From positions 248,001-312,000 of the forward strand of contig NZ_PDUD01000018.1 in the NCBI RefSeq assembly GCF_002646595.1: a stretch of DNA of 64,000 nucleotides, given 5' to 3'. The position numbers and the translations under genes were made by a program. This DNA is from Flavilitoribacter nigricans DSM 23189 = NBRC 102662 (lineage in GTDB: Bacteria > Bacteroidota > Bacteroidia > Chitinophagales > Saprospiraceae). Each line of letters opens with the position of its first letter. Position 1 is the stretch's first letter. The notes under the pieces are model-generated. The model did no database searches. It was not told the origin of the DNA and worked only from the letters and a program-made list of their open reading frames with translations. Positions 32,045-39,748 of this stretch are shown here, piece after piece.

Positions 32045-32136
32045 TTAGATTTATTTAGGTCGGCCGTTGACGTAAGGGCCGAAAGTTTATTTATGAGTAG
32101 AATCTTTACATCGTTCTTCAGCGGTAGGGCGATAAC

Positions 32137-33117
32137 TCAGAAGAGCGAATCGGCCGTAAAGGACTGGTTGTGCTTGGAATATTCAACCGGGCGTTTGGCG
32201 AAGAAATCATCCAGGGTATTGGCGAAAACTTCTTCTTCGAACCAGTTCATTTTCTTCAGTTCCTCCTGATCCACAGTGAAAATGGGTTGCAGGTTAATCT
32301 GTTCCAGGCTGGTATTGATGCGGTACTTCATGAAGTTCAGCAGTCTGGCCTTTGGCAGGTGGTCGAGTTCGCCGGCTTCGAAGATCCAGTCCAGGATGCG
32401 GCCTTCCTGCTCGATGGAATTCCGGGCGGTGTCGTAGATCACCGACTCGTATTTTTCGCTTAGCCAGCTGGGATTTTCTTTAATGATCTGCTGGAAAATG
32501 TAGATGCCGGCATTGGCGTGCAGTTGTTCGTCCTTACTCGTCCAGGCAATGATGTTGCTGGTATTTTTCAGCAACCCACGGAAATGCGTGAACGACAGGA
32601 TCGTCGCAAATTGGCTGAACAGGGAAACGTTCTCCACCAGAATGGAAAAGGTGATAAGGTTCAGGCCGAAAGCCTGTTCCGGTGATTCTAATTCGACCCC
32701 ATCGGCGCGGTTACGCAGGAAATTGATCCGCTCCAGGAGCATGCCGGATTGCAGGTTCTTTTCGAATTCGTCCTCCAGGCCCAGCACATTCAGCAGACGG
32801 GCGTAGGCTTCGGAGTGCCGGAACTCACATTCGGCAAAGGTACTGCCCAGCCCGTTGAATTCCGGTTTCGGCAAATGTTGGTAGAGATTACCCCAGAAGC
32901 TTTTGACGTCCACTTCAACCTGAGCGATGGCCAGCAACGTCCGTTTAATGGCATTTTGCTCCTGCGGATTCAGATCTACCTTAAAATCCTGGATATCTCC
33001 GGTAAAATCGACTTCACTGTGCACCCAAAAGGTCTGATTGATCGGATTGATAAAATCCATTACCTCCGGATACTCGAATGGCTTGTAAGCCAGGCGGCGT
33101 TCAAATATTCGGCTCAT
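32137..33117 (-). CDS. nrdB: Class I ribonucleotide reductase, beta (radical) subunit
   Basis: Holds the diiron-tyrosyl radical. 326 residues from the ATG at 33117. Iron ligands and the radical Tyr fit the family: VEVDVKSFW (Asp), EFRHSEAY (Glu, His and the radical Tyr spaced as E115/H118/Y122 of E. coli), ILVENVSLF (Glu) and SKDEQLH (Glu, His). No ATP-cone is fused at the N-terminus, unlike the L. blandensis-type NrdB of some Bacteroidota. The C-terminal peptide that docks to NrdA ends FTADSLF. First gene of the operon below the riboswitch leader. Confidence 0.95.
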   Translation of the reverse strand: MSRIFERRLAYKPFEYPEVMDFINPINQTFWVHSEVDFTGDIQDFKVDLNPQEQNAIKRTLLAIAQVEVDVKSFWGNLYQHLPKPEFNGLGSTFAECEFRHSEAYARLLNVLGLEDEFEKNLQSGMLLERINFLRNRADGVELESPEQAFGLNLITFSILVENVSLFSQFATILSFTHFRGLLKNTSNIIAWTSKDEQLHANAGIYIFQQIIKENPSWLSEKYESVIYDTARNSIEQEGRILDWIFEAGELDHLPKARLLNFMKYRINTSLEQINLQPIFTVDQEELKKMNWFEEEVFANTLDDFFAKRPVEYSKHNQSFTADSLF

Positions 33118-33249
33118 CAGCAAGGTTTTTGTACGATTCAGGAGTGCTCAGGAGATGGGTGTGCACGGCCGGGCCCCAGACAGCAGCTCGGCGGCAGTCA
33201 CCACGCAACCTTTTTTCCCGAAAGTTCGCAGTTAAACAAATGATCCAAT

Positions 33250-33430
33250 GGCCGGTATTCTGACTTGCTCCCGTTTTCACAACCTTCCCACCCCGTTTCC
33301 GAAGCAGTGGTATCTCTGTGAAACCAATCGCAGAGCTTACAGCAGCGGGTACTGTTCAGGATTTACACCTGATTCCCTTTTCCCGGATTATTTCCCTGGT
33401 GATGGTAAAGAGGAGGGCGAAATGCGTTAT
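33250..33430 (-). promoter_or_regulatory. Adenosylcobalamin (B12) riboswitch upstream of nrdB
   Basis: Read on the minus strand, the leader carries the conserved blocks of the cobalamin aptamer in order: GGGAATCAGGTG (33377 down to 33366), a CCCGCTGCTGT block (33349-33339), CCACTG (33310-33305), GGGAAGG (33289-33283) and the B12-box-like AGTCAGAATACCGGCC (33265-33250). The nrdB ATG follows 133 bases later. No U-tract is obvious, so control may act on translation initiation. Known logic: B12 shuts off the B12-independent class I enzyme in bacteria that also own a class II (NrdJ) enzyme. The outer 5' boundary is approximate. Confidence 0.9.
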
Positions 33431-33523
33431 AACTGAATAACAGATCATTAGCTTTATCTCCTTCTGTCTTTTTACAATTTTGTTGAAAGCGAGGGTATAA
33501 ACCGTAGGATAACCATTGGCCCT

Positions 33524-33555
33524 GCAAGTTAATTTGCTGTAAAGTAGCTTGCAAA
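33524..33555 (-). promoter_or_regulatory. Possible promoter of the riboswitch-nrdBA transcript
   Basis: Minus strand TTTG (33552-33555), 20 bases, then TAACTTGC (33524-33531; 6 of 8 matches to TAnnTTTG). It lies upstream of the riboswitch, and the DnaA box is just beyond its -33 element. Confidence 0.45.
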
Positions 33556-33572
33556 AAATGTTATTAACAATT

Positions 33573-33581
33573 TGTGGATAA
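33573..33581 (-). promoter_or_regulatory. Perfect DnaA box upstream of nrdBA
   Basis: The minus strand reads TTATCCACA, the consensus high-affinity DnaA site. It lies within a small inverted repeat (GTTAT...ATAAC, 33560-33582), about 20 bases above the candidate nrd promoter. In E. coli DnaA binds in front of nrdAB and ties its expression to the replication cycle; a similar role is inferred. Confidence 0.55.
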
Positions 33582-33582
33582 C

Positions 33583-33740
33583 TTCGAATCAAACAAGCAC
33601 ACTGAATTGATATTCAATTAAATAAGTCAAATGTGAAGATTGTCCAAAAATGTGGATTTCGTCAAATTATTGTTGAAAAGCCAAATGCAGGCCTGATTGC
33701 CAAATGGTGTCTGGTAAGCGCTGGTAATCAGTAGAATGCA
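33583..33740. other. AT-rich region upstream of the nrd leader
   Basis: About 160 bases without a gene between the DnaA box and the GGGGAGA repeat. It is AT-rich, with short self-complementary bits such as GAATTGATATTCAATT (33604-33619). Minus-strand frames over this region and the riboswitch are not credible genes. Confidence 0.4.
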
Positions 33741-33830
33741 GGTTTGAGGTGGTGGGGAGATGGAGGAGACATGGGGACTTGGAGATAAGGTGATGGGGAG
33801 ACAAGGGGATGGGGGGATGGGGTGATTTCC
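33741..33830. repeat. GATGGGGAGA purine-rich repeat array
   Basis: The plus strand is almost pure purine and built of variants of GGGGAGAT/GGGGATG/GAGACA: GGTGGGGAGATGGAGGAGACATGGGG, then GATAAGGTGATGGGGAGACAAGGGGATGGGGGGATGGGG. It lies just past the stop of the small lipoprotein gene (33856) and is unlike anything coding nearby. Confidence 0.6.
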
Positions 33831-33855
33831 GGTCTCCAAGTCAGCCGTTCTTTCT

Positions 33856-34272
33856 CTAATCGATTCCCTTCCATTTGCGGCCGGTCTCCTCTTCAAATTT
33901 ATCAAAGCTTACGCGCTGGTATTCGAGTCGCTGCCCGTCGTTGACCAGAGTAAAGTGATCTGCGTCCGATACGCTGAGCGTGCCGATCGCCTTGGGCCGG
34001 GACAGAGAATCGTTCTGCAACCAGACGACCAGCTGGTTGTCCTCAATGCGGTAGCCGTAGGGAAAAATATAGCTGCTTCGATCGTACCAATACAGAATGA
34101 TGGAGTCATTGATCTCGGCGTACATGTCGTTGGACTCGCCGTTTTGCTGGATTTGATGTACCTTCCAGAATCCCTGAACATGCTGGTGCAATGCCGAAGC
34201 GGTATCGTTGCCACAGGCGGTCATTCCGGAAAACAACAGGAGCAGTAAGGTGTAGGTCTTGAGTCTTTTCAT
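33856..34272 (-). CDS. Small lipoprotein of unknown function
   Basis: 138 residues from the ATG at 34272; an upstream in-frame ATG would put seven residues before the signal. The signal peptide KRLKTYTLLLLLFSGMTAC ends in an MTAC lipobox. The mature part (GFWKVHQI, then INDSIILYWYDRSSYIFPYGYRIEDNQ in pieces) looks like a small lipocalin-like beta barrel of the kind that starts with a G-x-W strand, which is inference. The gene has its own candidate promoter (34305-34312). Confidence 0.75.
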   Translation of the reverse strand: MKRLKTYTLLLLLFSGMTACGNDTASALHQHVQGFWKVHQIQQNGESNDMYAEINDSIILYWYDRSSYIFPYGYRIEDNQLVVWLQNDSLSRPKAIGTLSVSDADHFTLVNDGQRLEYQRVSFDKFEEETGRKWKGID

Positions 34273-34304
34273 GAGATACGGAGGTGTTTCCAAATTTCAG
34301 TGGG

Positions 34305-34356
34305 CAAAGATAATATACCGGAAGACCTAATAAAATTATCATAATTGATATCTTTG
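34305..34356. promoter_or_regulatory. Divergent promoter region between the lipoprotein gene and lpdA
   Basis: Two exact TAnnTTTG boxes of identical sequence point outward: TATCTTTG on the minus strand (34305-34312), about 33 bases before the lipoprotein ATG, and TATCTTTG on the plus strand (34349-34356), about 117 bases before lpdA. No clear TTTG -33 box accompanies either. Confidence 0.5.
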
Positions 34357-34472
34357 CCGCGTTTTTCGGCGAACTGTACTGATACTTGACCTGCAGTTTA
34401 AAACCAAGAGCCCGAAGGACCTGTTTCCAAAATAGACTAATACTACATTTCCGAACTATTAAAATAAAAGAT

Positions 34473-35870
34473 ATGAACTTCGACCTTATTGTTATCGGCA
34501 GTGGCCCGGGAGGTTATGTGGCGGCGATTCGAGCAGCTCAACTTGGGATGAAAGTTGGCATCGTAGAGCGGGAATCTCTGGGCGGAATCTGTCTCAACTG
34601 GGGTTGTATTCCCACCAAAGCCCTGCTGAAGAGCGCTCAGGTGTTCGAATATATTCAGCACGCAGAAGACTTCGGAATTCAAGTGAAGGATGCCCAACCT
34701 GATTTCGATAAAATGATCAGCCGCAGCCGGGGTGTTGCTGACGGCATGAGCAAAGGGATCAGCTTCCTGATGCGGAAGAACAAGATCACCGTAATCGAAG
34801 GTACCGGTCGTTTGCTTCGCGGCAAGAAGGTGGAAGTGACCGATAAGGACGGAAAGAAGACGAGCTACGAGGCCAAGCACATTATTCTGGCTACCGGAGG
34901 TCGCGCTAAAGAACTACCCAATCTGAAAATCGACGGCAAAAAGATCATCGAATACCGCAAGGCCATGTCCATGGAAAAACAACCTAAGAAAATGGTTGTG
35001 GTGGGCGCCGGTGCCATCGGGGTGGAATTTGCCTATTTCTACCACTCTATCGGGACGGAAGTAACTATTGTGGAATTCCTTGAGCAGGGACTGGTACCGC
35101 GGGAAGATGCGGATATTTCCAAAGAACTGAGCAAGATCTACAAGAAAAAAGGCATCAATGTACTGGGCAATACTTCCGTTGAAAAAGTAGATACGAGTGG
35201 TCGCGGTTGCAAAGTGACCGTGAAGAGTCGCAAAGACGGCAAGACCGAAGAGATCAAGTGTGACGTAGTGCTTTCTGCAGCCGGCGTAACGCCAAACACC
35301 GAAGATATCGGACTGGAAGCACTGGGTATCAAAACCGACCGCGGCCTGGTGCTGGTGGACGAGTATTACAACACGAATGTAGCCGGAATTTACGCCATTG
35401 GGGATATTATTCCCGGTCCGGCCCTCGCCCACGTGGCCAGTGCGGAGGCGATCCTGTGTGTAGAAAAGATCGCCGGATTGAGCCCGCAGCCGATCGACTA
35501 CAACAACATTCCATCCTGTACCTACTGTGTGCCGGAAGTTGCCTCCGTTGGTTATACCGAGCAGGCGGCCAAAGATGCCGGTTACGATATTAAAGTCGGA
35601 AAATTCCCGTACTCGGCTTCCGGAAAGGCCAGTGCCGCCGGTCACAAAGAAGGTTTCGTGAAAGTGATCTTCGACGCGAAATACGGAGAGTGGCTGGGAG
35701 CGCACCTGATCGGCTACAATGTAACGGAAATGATCGCCGAAGTGGTGGTTGCCCGCAAACTGGAAACTACCGGTCACGAGATCGTCAAATCCATACACCC
35801 CCACCCCACCATGAGTGAGGCCATTATGGAAGCAGCCGCAGCTGCCTACGATGAAGTAGTGCACTTGTAA
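34473..35870 (+). CDS. lpdA: Dihydrolipoyl dehydrogenase
   Basis: E3 of the 2-oxoacid dehydrogenase and glycine cleavage complexes; reoxidises lipoamide with NAD+. 465 residues. FAD loop GSGPGGYVAA at the N-terminus, redox disulfide in GGICLNWGCIPTKAL, NAD loop GAGAIGVEFAYF, second FAD segment GIYAIGDI, and the His-Glu pair in HPHPTMSEAI. The ATG at 34473 gives the family-typical start NFDLIVIGSG; the frame is open 29 codons further up without similarity. No complex partner is adjacent, which is common for a shared E3. An intrinsic terminator follows. Confidence 0.95.
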   Translation: MNFDLIVIGSGPGGYVAAIRAAQLGMKVGIVERESLGGICLNWGCIPTKALLKSAQVFEYIQHAEDFGIQVKDAQPDFDKMISRSRGVADGMSKGISFLMRKNKITVIEGTGRLLRGKKVEVTDKDGKKTSYEAKHIILATGGRAKELPNLKIDGKKIIEYRKAMSMEKQPKKMVVVGAGAIGVEFAYFYHSIGTEVTIVEFLEQGLVPREDADISKELSKIYKKKGINVLGNTSVEKVDTSGRGCKVTVKSRKDGKTEEIKCDVVLSAAGVTPNTEDIGLEALGIKTDRGLVLVDEYYNTNVAGIYAIGDIIPGPALAHVASAEAILCVEKIAGLSPQPIDYNNIPSCTYCVPEVASVGYTEQAAKDAGYDIKVGKFPYSASGKASAAGHKEGFVKVIFDAKYGEWLGAHLIGYNVTEMIAEVVVARKLETTGHEIVKSIHPHPTMSEAIMEAAAAAYDEVVHL

Positions 35871-35879
35871 TGTATACTG

Positions 35880-35950
35880 CATCCGGCGCGCCGGATGTTG
35901 TTCGATATAAATACGATCGGGCCGGGATACTCAATATCCCGGCCTTTTTT
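35880..35950 (+). terminator. lpdA terminator with preceding 18-base palindrome
   Basis: Stem GGCCGGGATA (35920-35929) with TATCCCGGCC (35935-35944), loop CTCAA, then six T (35945-35950): a strong intrinsic terminator. Before it, CATCCGGCGCGCCGGATG (35880-35897) is a perfect 18-base palindrome of unknown role directly after the stop codon. Confidence 0.85.
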
Positions 35951-36149
35951 GTATCAAAGAGCCGGAGATATGCTTCATCCAGGCCTGCCGGAGAAATAGC
36001 CTGCTTCGGATAATTAGGAACACAGTACTCCTCTGCAATTTTTTTTGGCAGCTATTGCTATCTTGCGTTTATTCTTTGTTTATAGAAAATAAACAGTAAA
36101 GAAAATTCTAACTGAGTAAAATACTGATATAAAAAACCAACTTGAATAT
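35951..36149. other. Region upstream of the rhamnosidase gene
   Basis: About 200 bases. It contains an AT-rich inverted repeat GTTTATT (36067-36073) and AATAAAC (36088-36094) that could be an operator; no clean promoter pair is visible. Confidence 0.35.
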
Positions 36150-38537
36150 ATGAGATGCTTTCTGTCTATACCTCTAGCCCTCCTACTCTTCGGCCTGTGT
36201 ACACCGGCTTTTAGCCAGGCCGTCAAAAATTTCGAGGCTTCGGAAGAACGGCTGACCTACGGCTGGCCGGCCCAGTGGATCTCCCACCCTACTGCCTCCG
36301 CTTATGATTTCGGTGTGTTCCATTTCCGGAAATCCTTCGATCTGGATACCATTCCCCATCAGGTGCTGGTCAACCTTTCCGCCGACAACCGCTACCGGCT
36401 CTGGATCAACGGCGCTTTTGTGGTGGCCGGGCCATCCCGGGGAGATATTTTACACTGGCGATTCGAAACGATCGATATTGCACCCTTTTTACGTGCCGGA
36501 AAAAATACGATTGCCGCTCAGGTCTGGAATTACGGCCTGGATCGTCCGGTTTTCCAGATCAGTCTGCGGACAGCTTTTTTGCTACAGGCAGAGCATCCTG
36601 ACTTCCAGTACCTCAATACCGGAAAGGACTGGCTGGTGATCCAGAATCGCTCCTATAAGCCGCTTACCGGGGCGCGCGAACGGCTGAACGCCTATCTGGT
36701 CACCGGTCCGCGGCTGGAGATCGACGGAAAAAACCATCCCTGGGGATGGGAGCAACCCGACTATGACGATTCGGCCTGGGTAAACGCCAGGAACATCCGT
36801 AACGCCCATCCCCGGGGTAACGGCACGGAATTCACCTGGGAACTGGTTCCCCGGGAAATCCCCCTGATGTACGAAGAAATGGAAGGTCTCATTCAGCAGC
36901 GGCGGGATGGAGCGACCATACCTTTCCTGCAGAATGGTTTGATGATCATTCCCGCCGACACCACTATTGAGATATTACTGGATCAGACTTATCTCACCAA
37001 CGCATATCCCTACCTGCAGGTAAGCCAGGGGGCCGGCAGTAGCATCAAACTGGAATACGCAGAAGCGATGTTTGACGATAAGGGATTGAAGGGTAATCGC
37101 AATGAGATCGAGGGAAAAACCGTACAGGGATACTTTGATCGCTTCCTGCCGGACGGCGGGCGTCGGCGATTGTTTACCACTCCCTGGTTCCGGACCTGGC
37201 GGTACATCAATATGACGATAACGACTACCGAAAAGCCCTTATTGATCGAAAAATTCTACAGCAAGCGCACCGGCTATCCCTTCGAAGAAAAAGCGGTCTT
37301 CCAGTGCGATCAACCTCAGATCAGCGACGTTTGGGATGTGGGCTGGCGTACCGCCGAGCTCTGTGCCGGTGAGACGTACTACGATTGCCCCTATTACGAG
37401 CAACTCCAGTATGTGGGTGATACCCGCATTCAGGCGCTGATCTCCCTGTACGTGTCAGGAGACGATCGACTGATGCGCAAAGCGATCCGGACCTACGATG
37501 ATTCCCGCCTGGCCAACGGACTGACCATGAGTCGGCATCCCGCTTATCTCGGTCAGATCATCCCCCCCTATTCACTGTTCTGGATACACATGGTAAGCGA
37601 CTACTGGATGCACCGTTCGGATGATGAATTTGTAAAGTCCATGCTTCCCGGAATTCGCACGGTGCTGGAATGGCATCAGGAGCAGATCGATCCGGAAACC
37701 CAACTGCTGGGGACGACCAAATTCTGGAATTTCGTCGACTGGACCGATGAATGGCCCTGGGATCCGGTGCGGGATGAAGGTGGCGTTCCACCGACGGACG
37801 GAGGCAGCAGTATCCTGAGTTTGCAACTGGCCTACACCCTGCAGGCGGCTATTCCCCTGATGGAGCAGTTCGGTGAAGAGCATTTGGCTGACGAATACCG
37901 GGAATGGCTGAGTCGGCTCAAGGCAGCGATCAGGGAACACTGCTGGGATGAAAAACGGCAACTATTTGCCGATACGCCGGACAAAGAGACCTACAGTCAG
38001 CACGCCAACATCATGGCTATTCTCAGTAATATGGTTCCGGCCGGTGAGCAGGCCGCTTTACTGGAGCGAAGCATGCAGGAGGAAGATCTGATCCAGGTGA
38101 CGTTCTACTATCGTTTTTACCTGATGCAGGCCCTTTTTCAGACGGGAATGGGCAACCGCTATTTGCAGGCCCTGCAGCCCTGGTTTGATATGCTCGACCT
38201 CGGGCTGACCACCTTTGCCGAAAAACCGGATCCGACCCGCTCGGATTGCCACGCCTGGAGCGCCAGTCCGAATTACGACCTGCTGGCCACGGTGGCCGGC
38301 ATTCGTCCGGACGGTCCCGGCTTCAAGGAGGTCCTGATCCAGCCATATCCCGGCGATCTGGAACAGTTTACAGCCAGTATGCCTCACCCGGACGGCACGC
38401 TCGAAGTAGCTTACCGGAAAGAGAATGGGAAAGATCATTTTACGATTAAACTGCCCGAGGGGATCACCGGCAGATTCGTCTACGATGGGCAGGAAAAGGC
38501 ACTCAGCGGTAAGGAAACACTGGAATTTGAATTTTAA
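36150..38537 (+). CDS. Secreted alpha-L-rhamnosidase family glycoside hydrolase (GH78-like)
   Basis: 795 residues with a signal peptide (residues 1-22, ending TPAFSQ). The N-terminal part is a beta-sandwich carbohydrate domain (FRKSFDLD, then YRLWINGAFVVAGPSRGD, typical of the Bac_rhamnosid N domain). The (alpha/alpha)6 barrel has the catalytic signature DCPYYEQLQYVGD, which corresponds to the DCPxRxExxxWxGD motif with the general-acid Glu, and the later FVDWTDEWPW and HAWSASPNYDLL segments. A C-terminal beta domain closes it. It should release L-rhamnose or a related terminal deoxysugar in the periplasm. Standing alone between two terminator-type hairpins, it is probably its own unit. Confidence 0.85.
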   Translation: MRCFLSIPLALLLFGLCTPAFSQAVKNFEASEERLTYGWPAQWISHPTASAYDFGVFHFRKSFDLDTIPHQVLVNLSADNRYRLWINGAFVVAGPSRGDILHWRFETIDIAPFLRAGKNTIAAQVWNYGLDRPVFQISLRTAFLLQAEHPDFQYLNTGKDWLVIQNRSYKPLTGARERLNAYLVTGPRLEIDGKNHPWGWEQPDYDDSAWVNARNIRNAHPRGNGTEFTWELVPREIPLMYEEMEGLIQQRRDGATIPFLQNGLMIIPADTTIEILLDQTYLTNAYPYLQVSQGAGSSIKLEYAEAMFDDKGLKGNRNEIEGKTVQGYFDRFLPDGGRRRLFTTPWFRTWRYINMTITTTEKPLLIEKFYSKRTGYPFEEKAVFQCDQPQISDVWDVGWRTAELCAGETYYDCPYYEQLQYVGDTRIQALISLYVSGDDRLMRKAIRTYDDSRLANGLTMSRHPAYLGQIIPPYSLFWIHMVSDYWMHRSDDEFVKSMLPGIRTVLEWHQEQIDPETQLLGTTKFWNFVDWTDEWPWDPVRDEGGVPPTDGGSSILSLQLAYTLQAAIPLMEQFGEEHLADEYREWLSRLKAAIREHCWDEKRQLFADTPDKETYSQHANIMAILSNMVPAGEQAALLERSMQEEDLIQVTFYYRFYLMQALFQTGMGNRYLQALQPWFDMLDLGLTTFAEKPDPTRSDCHAWSASPNYDLLATVAGIRPDGPGFKEVLIQPYPGDLEQFTASMPHPDGTLEVAYRKENGKDHFTIKLPEGITGRFVYDGQEKALSGKETLEFEF

Positions 38538-38539
38538 AT

Positions 38540-38581
38540 ACCAAGTGCTACCGGCAGATTCCGCTGCCGGTAGCACTTGGT
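38540..38581. terminator. Perfect 18-base hairpin between convergent genes
   Basis: ACCAAGTGCTACCGGCAG (38540-38557) and its exact complement (38564-38581) with a 6-base loop ATTCCG. It begins 3 bases after the rhamnosidase stop and ends 10 bases from the stop of the convergent efflux adaptor gene, so it can serve both. No T-run follows on either strand. Confidence 0.7.
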
Positions 38582-38590
38582 AAACGATCT

Positions 38591-39736
38591 TTATTCCATG
38601 ATCAGGTTAAACGCTCCTTTGATGAGGACGGGATCGCTGACATCGATGGCACTCCGGATCTCGGTCATACCGTTTACCGTACGTCCGGTTTCTACCAGTT
38701 GCCGTTCGAAAGTATAAGCTTCCGCAGACTGATTACGCTGTACCAGAATGTAGGCATCCTCTTCCAGACTGACGACCGCCGATTCCGGCAGGGCCATAAC
38801 GGAATCAATAGCCGTTTCGATCATCGCTTCCACGTACATTCCCGGGATCAGGCCGTTCTGATTCCGCTCATCTTCCAGGTGTCCGTGCACCCGTACAATG
38901 CGGTTTTCCCCCTCCACGATGCTACCGATCAGGTGGACAGTGGCCCCATAGACAACTCCCTTTGAGCCCGGTACCCGAAACTGGATCTTCTGGCCTTCCC
39001 GCAGGAGGTGGACATCTTTTTCGAAAACATCCAGTTCGAGATGCAGGTGATCCGTACTCGTAATTTCCAGTGCCACGTCCGAAGCATTGAGGAAACTACC
39101 GCTGCTGGCATTCACGCGGGTAATGAAACCGCTGATGGGCGCATAAATGGCCACGGTAGAAACAAAATCCCGGCCCTCTACCCTATCGATATCTACGCCG
39201 AGCATCTGCAGCTTTTTCTTCAGCCCTTCGATACGGGCCTGCTGGACCTGAAAATCCGATTCGGCCTTCAGAAAGTTTTTCTGCGAGGCGATATTCTCGG
39301 CCGCCAGGGTCTTCTGTCGCTCGAAATCGGACTCTAAATACCCCAACTGCGCCTTGCTTTCCAGGTAATCCTGTTGCATCTGTACAAAATCGGGGTTTTC
39401 GAGCGTGAACAGTACCTGGCCTTTGCGGATGCGTTGCCCGGGTAGCAGGTCCAGCCCCTTAATGTAGCCGCCGTAATAGACGCTGACGGCCGCCCGGCTT
39501 TTGGGAGGCACATCGATGACGCCGTTCGCGGAAATTGTAAAGGGGAAAACGGCGGATGACAGGCTGCCGGTTTCCATTTCTCCCATAGCAAATTGCTCTT
39601 TGGTGACGATGATCTCATTATCCGCCACCGGCAGGTCGACCGAGGCCGGTGCGGTAGACAGTTCTTCTTTCTCCGTATCCTGACCGCAGGCAGCCAACAG
39701 AAACACCAGAGCGCAAATGGTTAGTATATTTTTCAT
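38591..39736 (-). CDS. RND efflux periplasmic adaptor lipoprotein (CusB/CzcB type)
   Basis: Membrane-fusion protein that links the RND pump to the outer-membrane factor, 381 residues. Lipobox LAAC at the end of a short signal (KNILTICALVFLLAAC). Lipoyl/barrel-sandwich halves flank a coiled coil (PDFVQMQQDYLESKAQLGYL, then FQVQQARIEGLKKKLQML). The GSFLNASDVALEITSTDHL and VRVHGHLEDE strands are usual in Bacteroidota CzcB-like proteins. It is the last gene of the operon, 12 bases after the pump. Confidence 0.9.
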   Translation of the reverse strand: MKNILTICALVFLLAACGQDTEKEELSTAPASVDLPVADNEIIVTKEQFAMGEMETGSLSSAVFPFTISANGVIDVPPKSRAAVSVYYGGYIKGLDLLPGQRIRKGQVLFTLENPDFVQMQQDYLESKAQLGYLESDFERQKTLAAENIASQKNFLKAESDFQVQQARIEGLKKKLQMLGVDIDRVEGRDFVSTVAIYAPISGFITRVNASSGSFLNASDVALEITSTDHLHLELDVFEKDVHLLREGQKIQFRVPGSKGVVYGATVHLIGSIVEGENRIVRVHGHLEDERNQNGLIPGMYVEAMIETAIDSVMALPESAVVSLEEDAYILVQRNQSAEAYTFERQLVETGRTVNGMTEIRSAIDVSDPVLIKGAFNLIME

Positions 39737-39748
39737 GATTAATTGGTA

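Noticed and set aside
33356-33592. Minus-strand open frames upstream of nrdB
   Set aside because: They cover the cobalamin riboswitch and its promoter, have low-quality composition and no family similarity; the conserved RNA blocks explain the sequence.
33560-33640. Possible replication origin because of a perfect DnaA box in AT-rich DNA
   Set aside because: Only one perfect box is present, no cluster of boxes is seen, and typical origin neighbours (dnaA, dnaN, parAB, gidA) are missing; promoter control of nrdBA is simpler.
34914-35882. Long minus-strand frame opposite lpdA (322 codons)
   Set aside because: Shadow of lpdA; composition typical of reversed coding sequence.
36067-36094. GTTTATT/AATAAAC inverted repeat upstream of the rhamnosidase
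   Set aside because: Very AT-rich 7-base arms are expected by chance in this composition; kept only as a remark in the intergenic entry.
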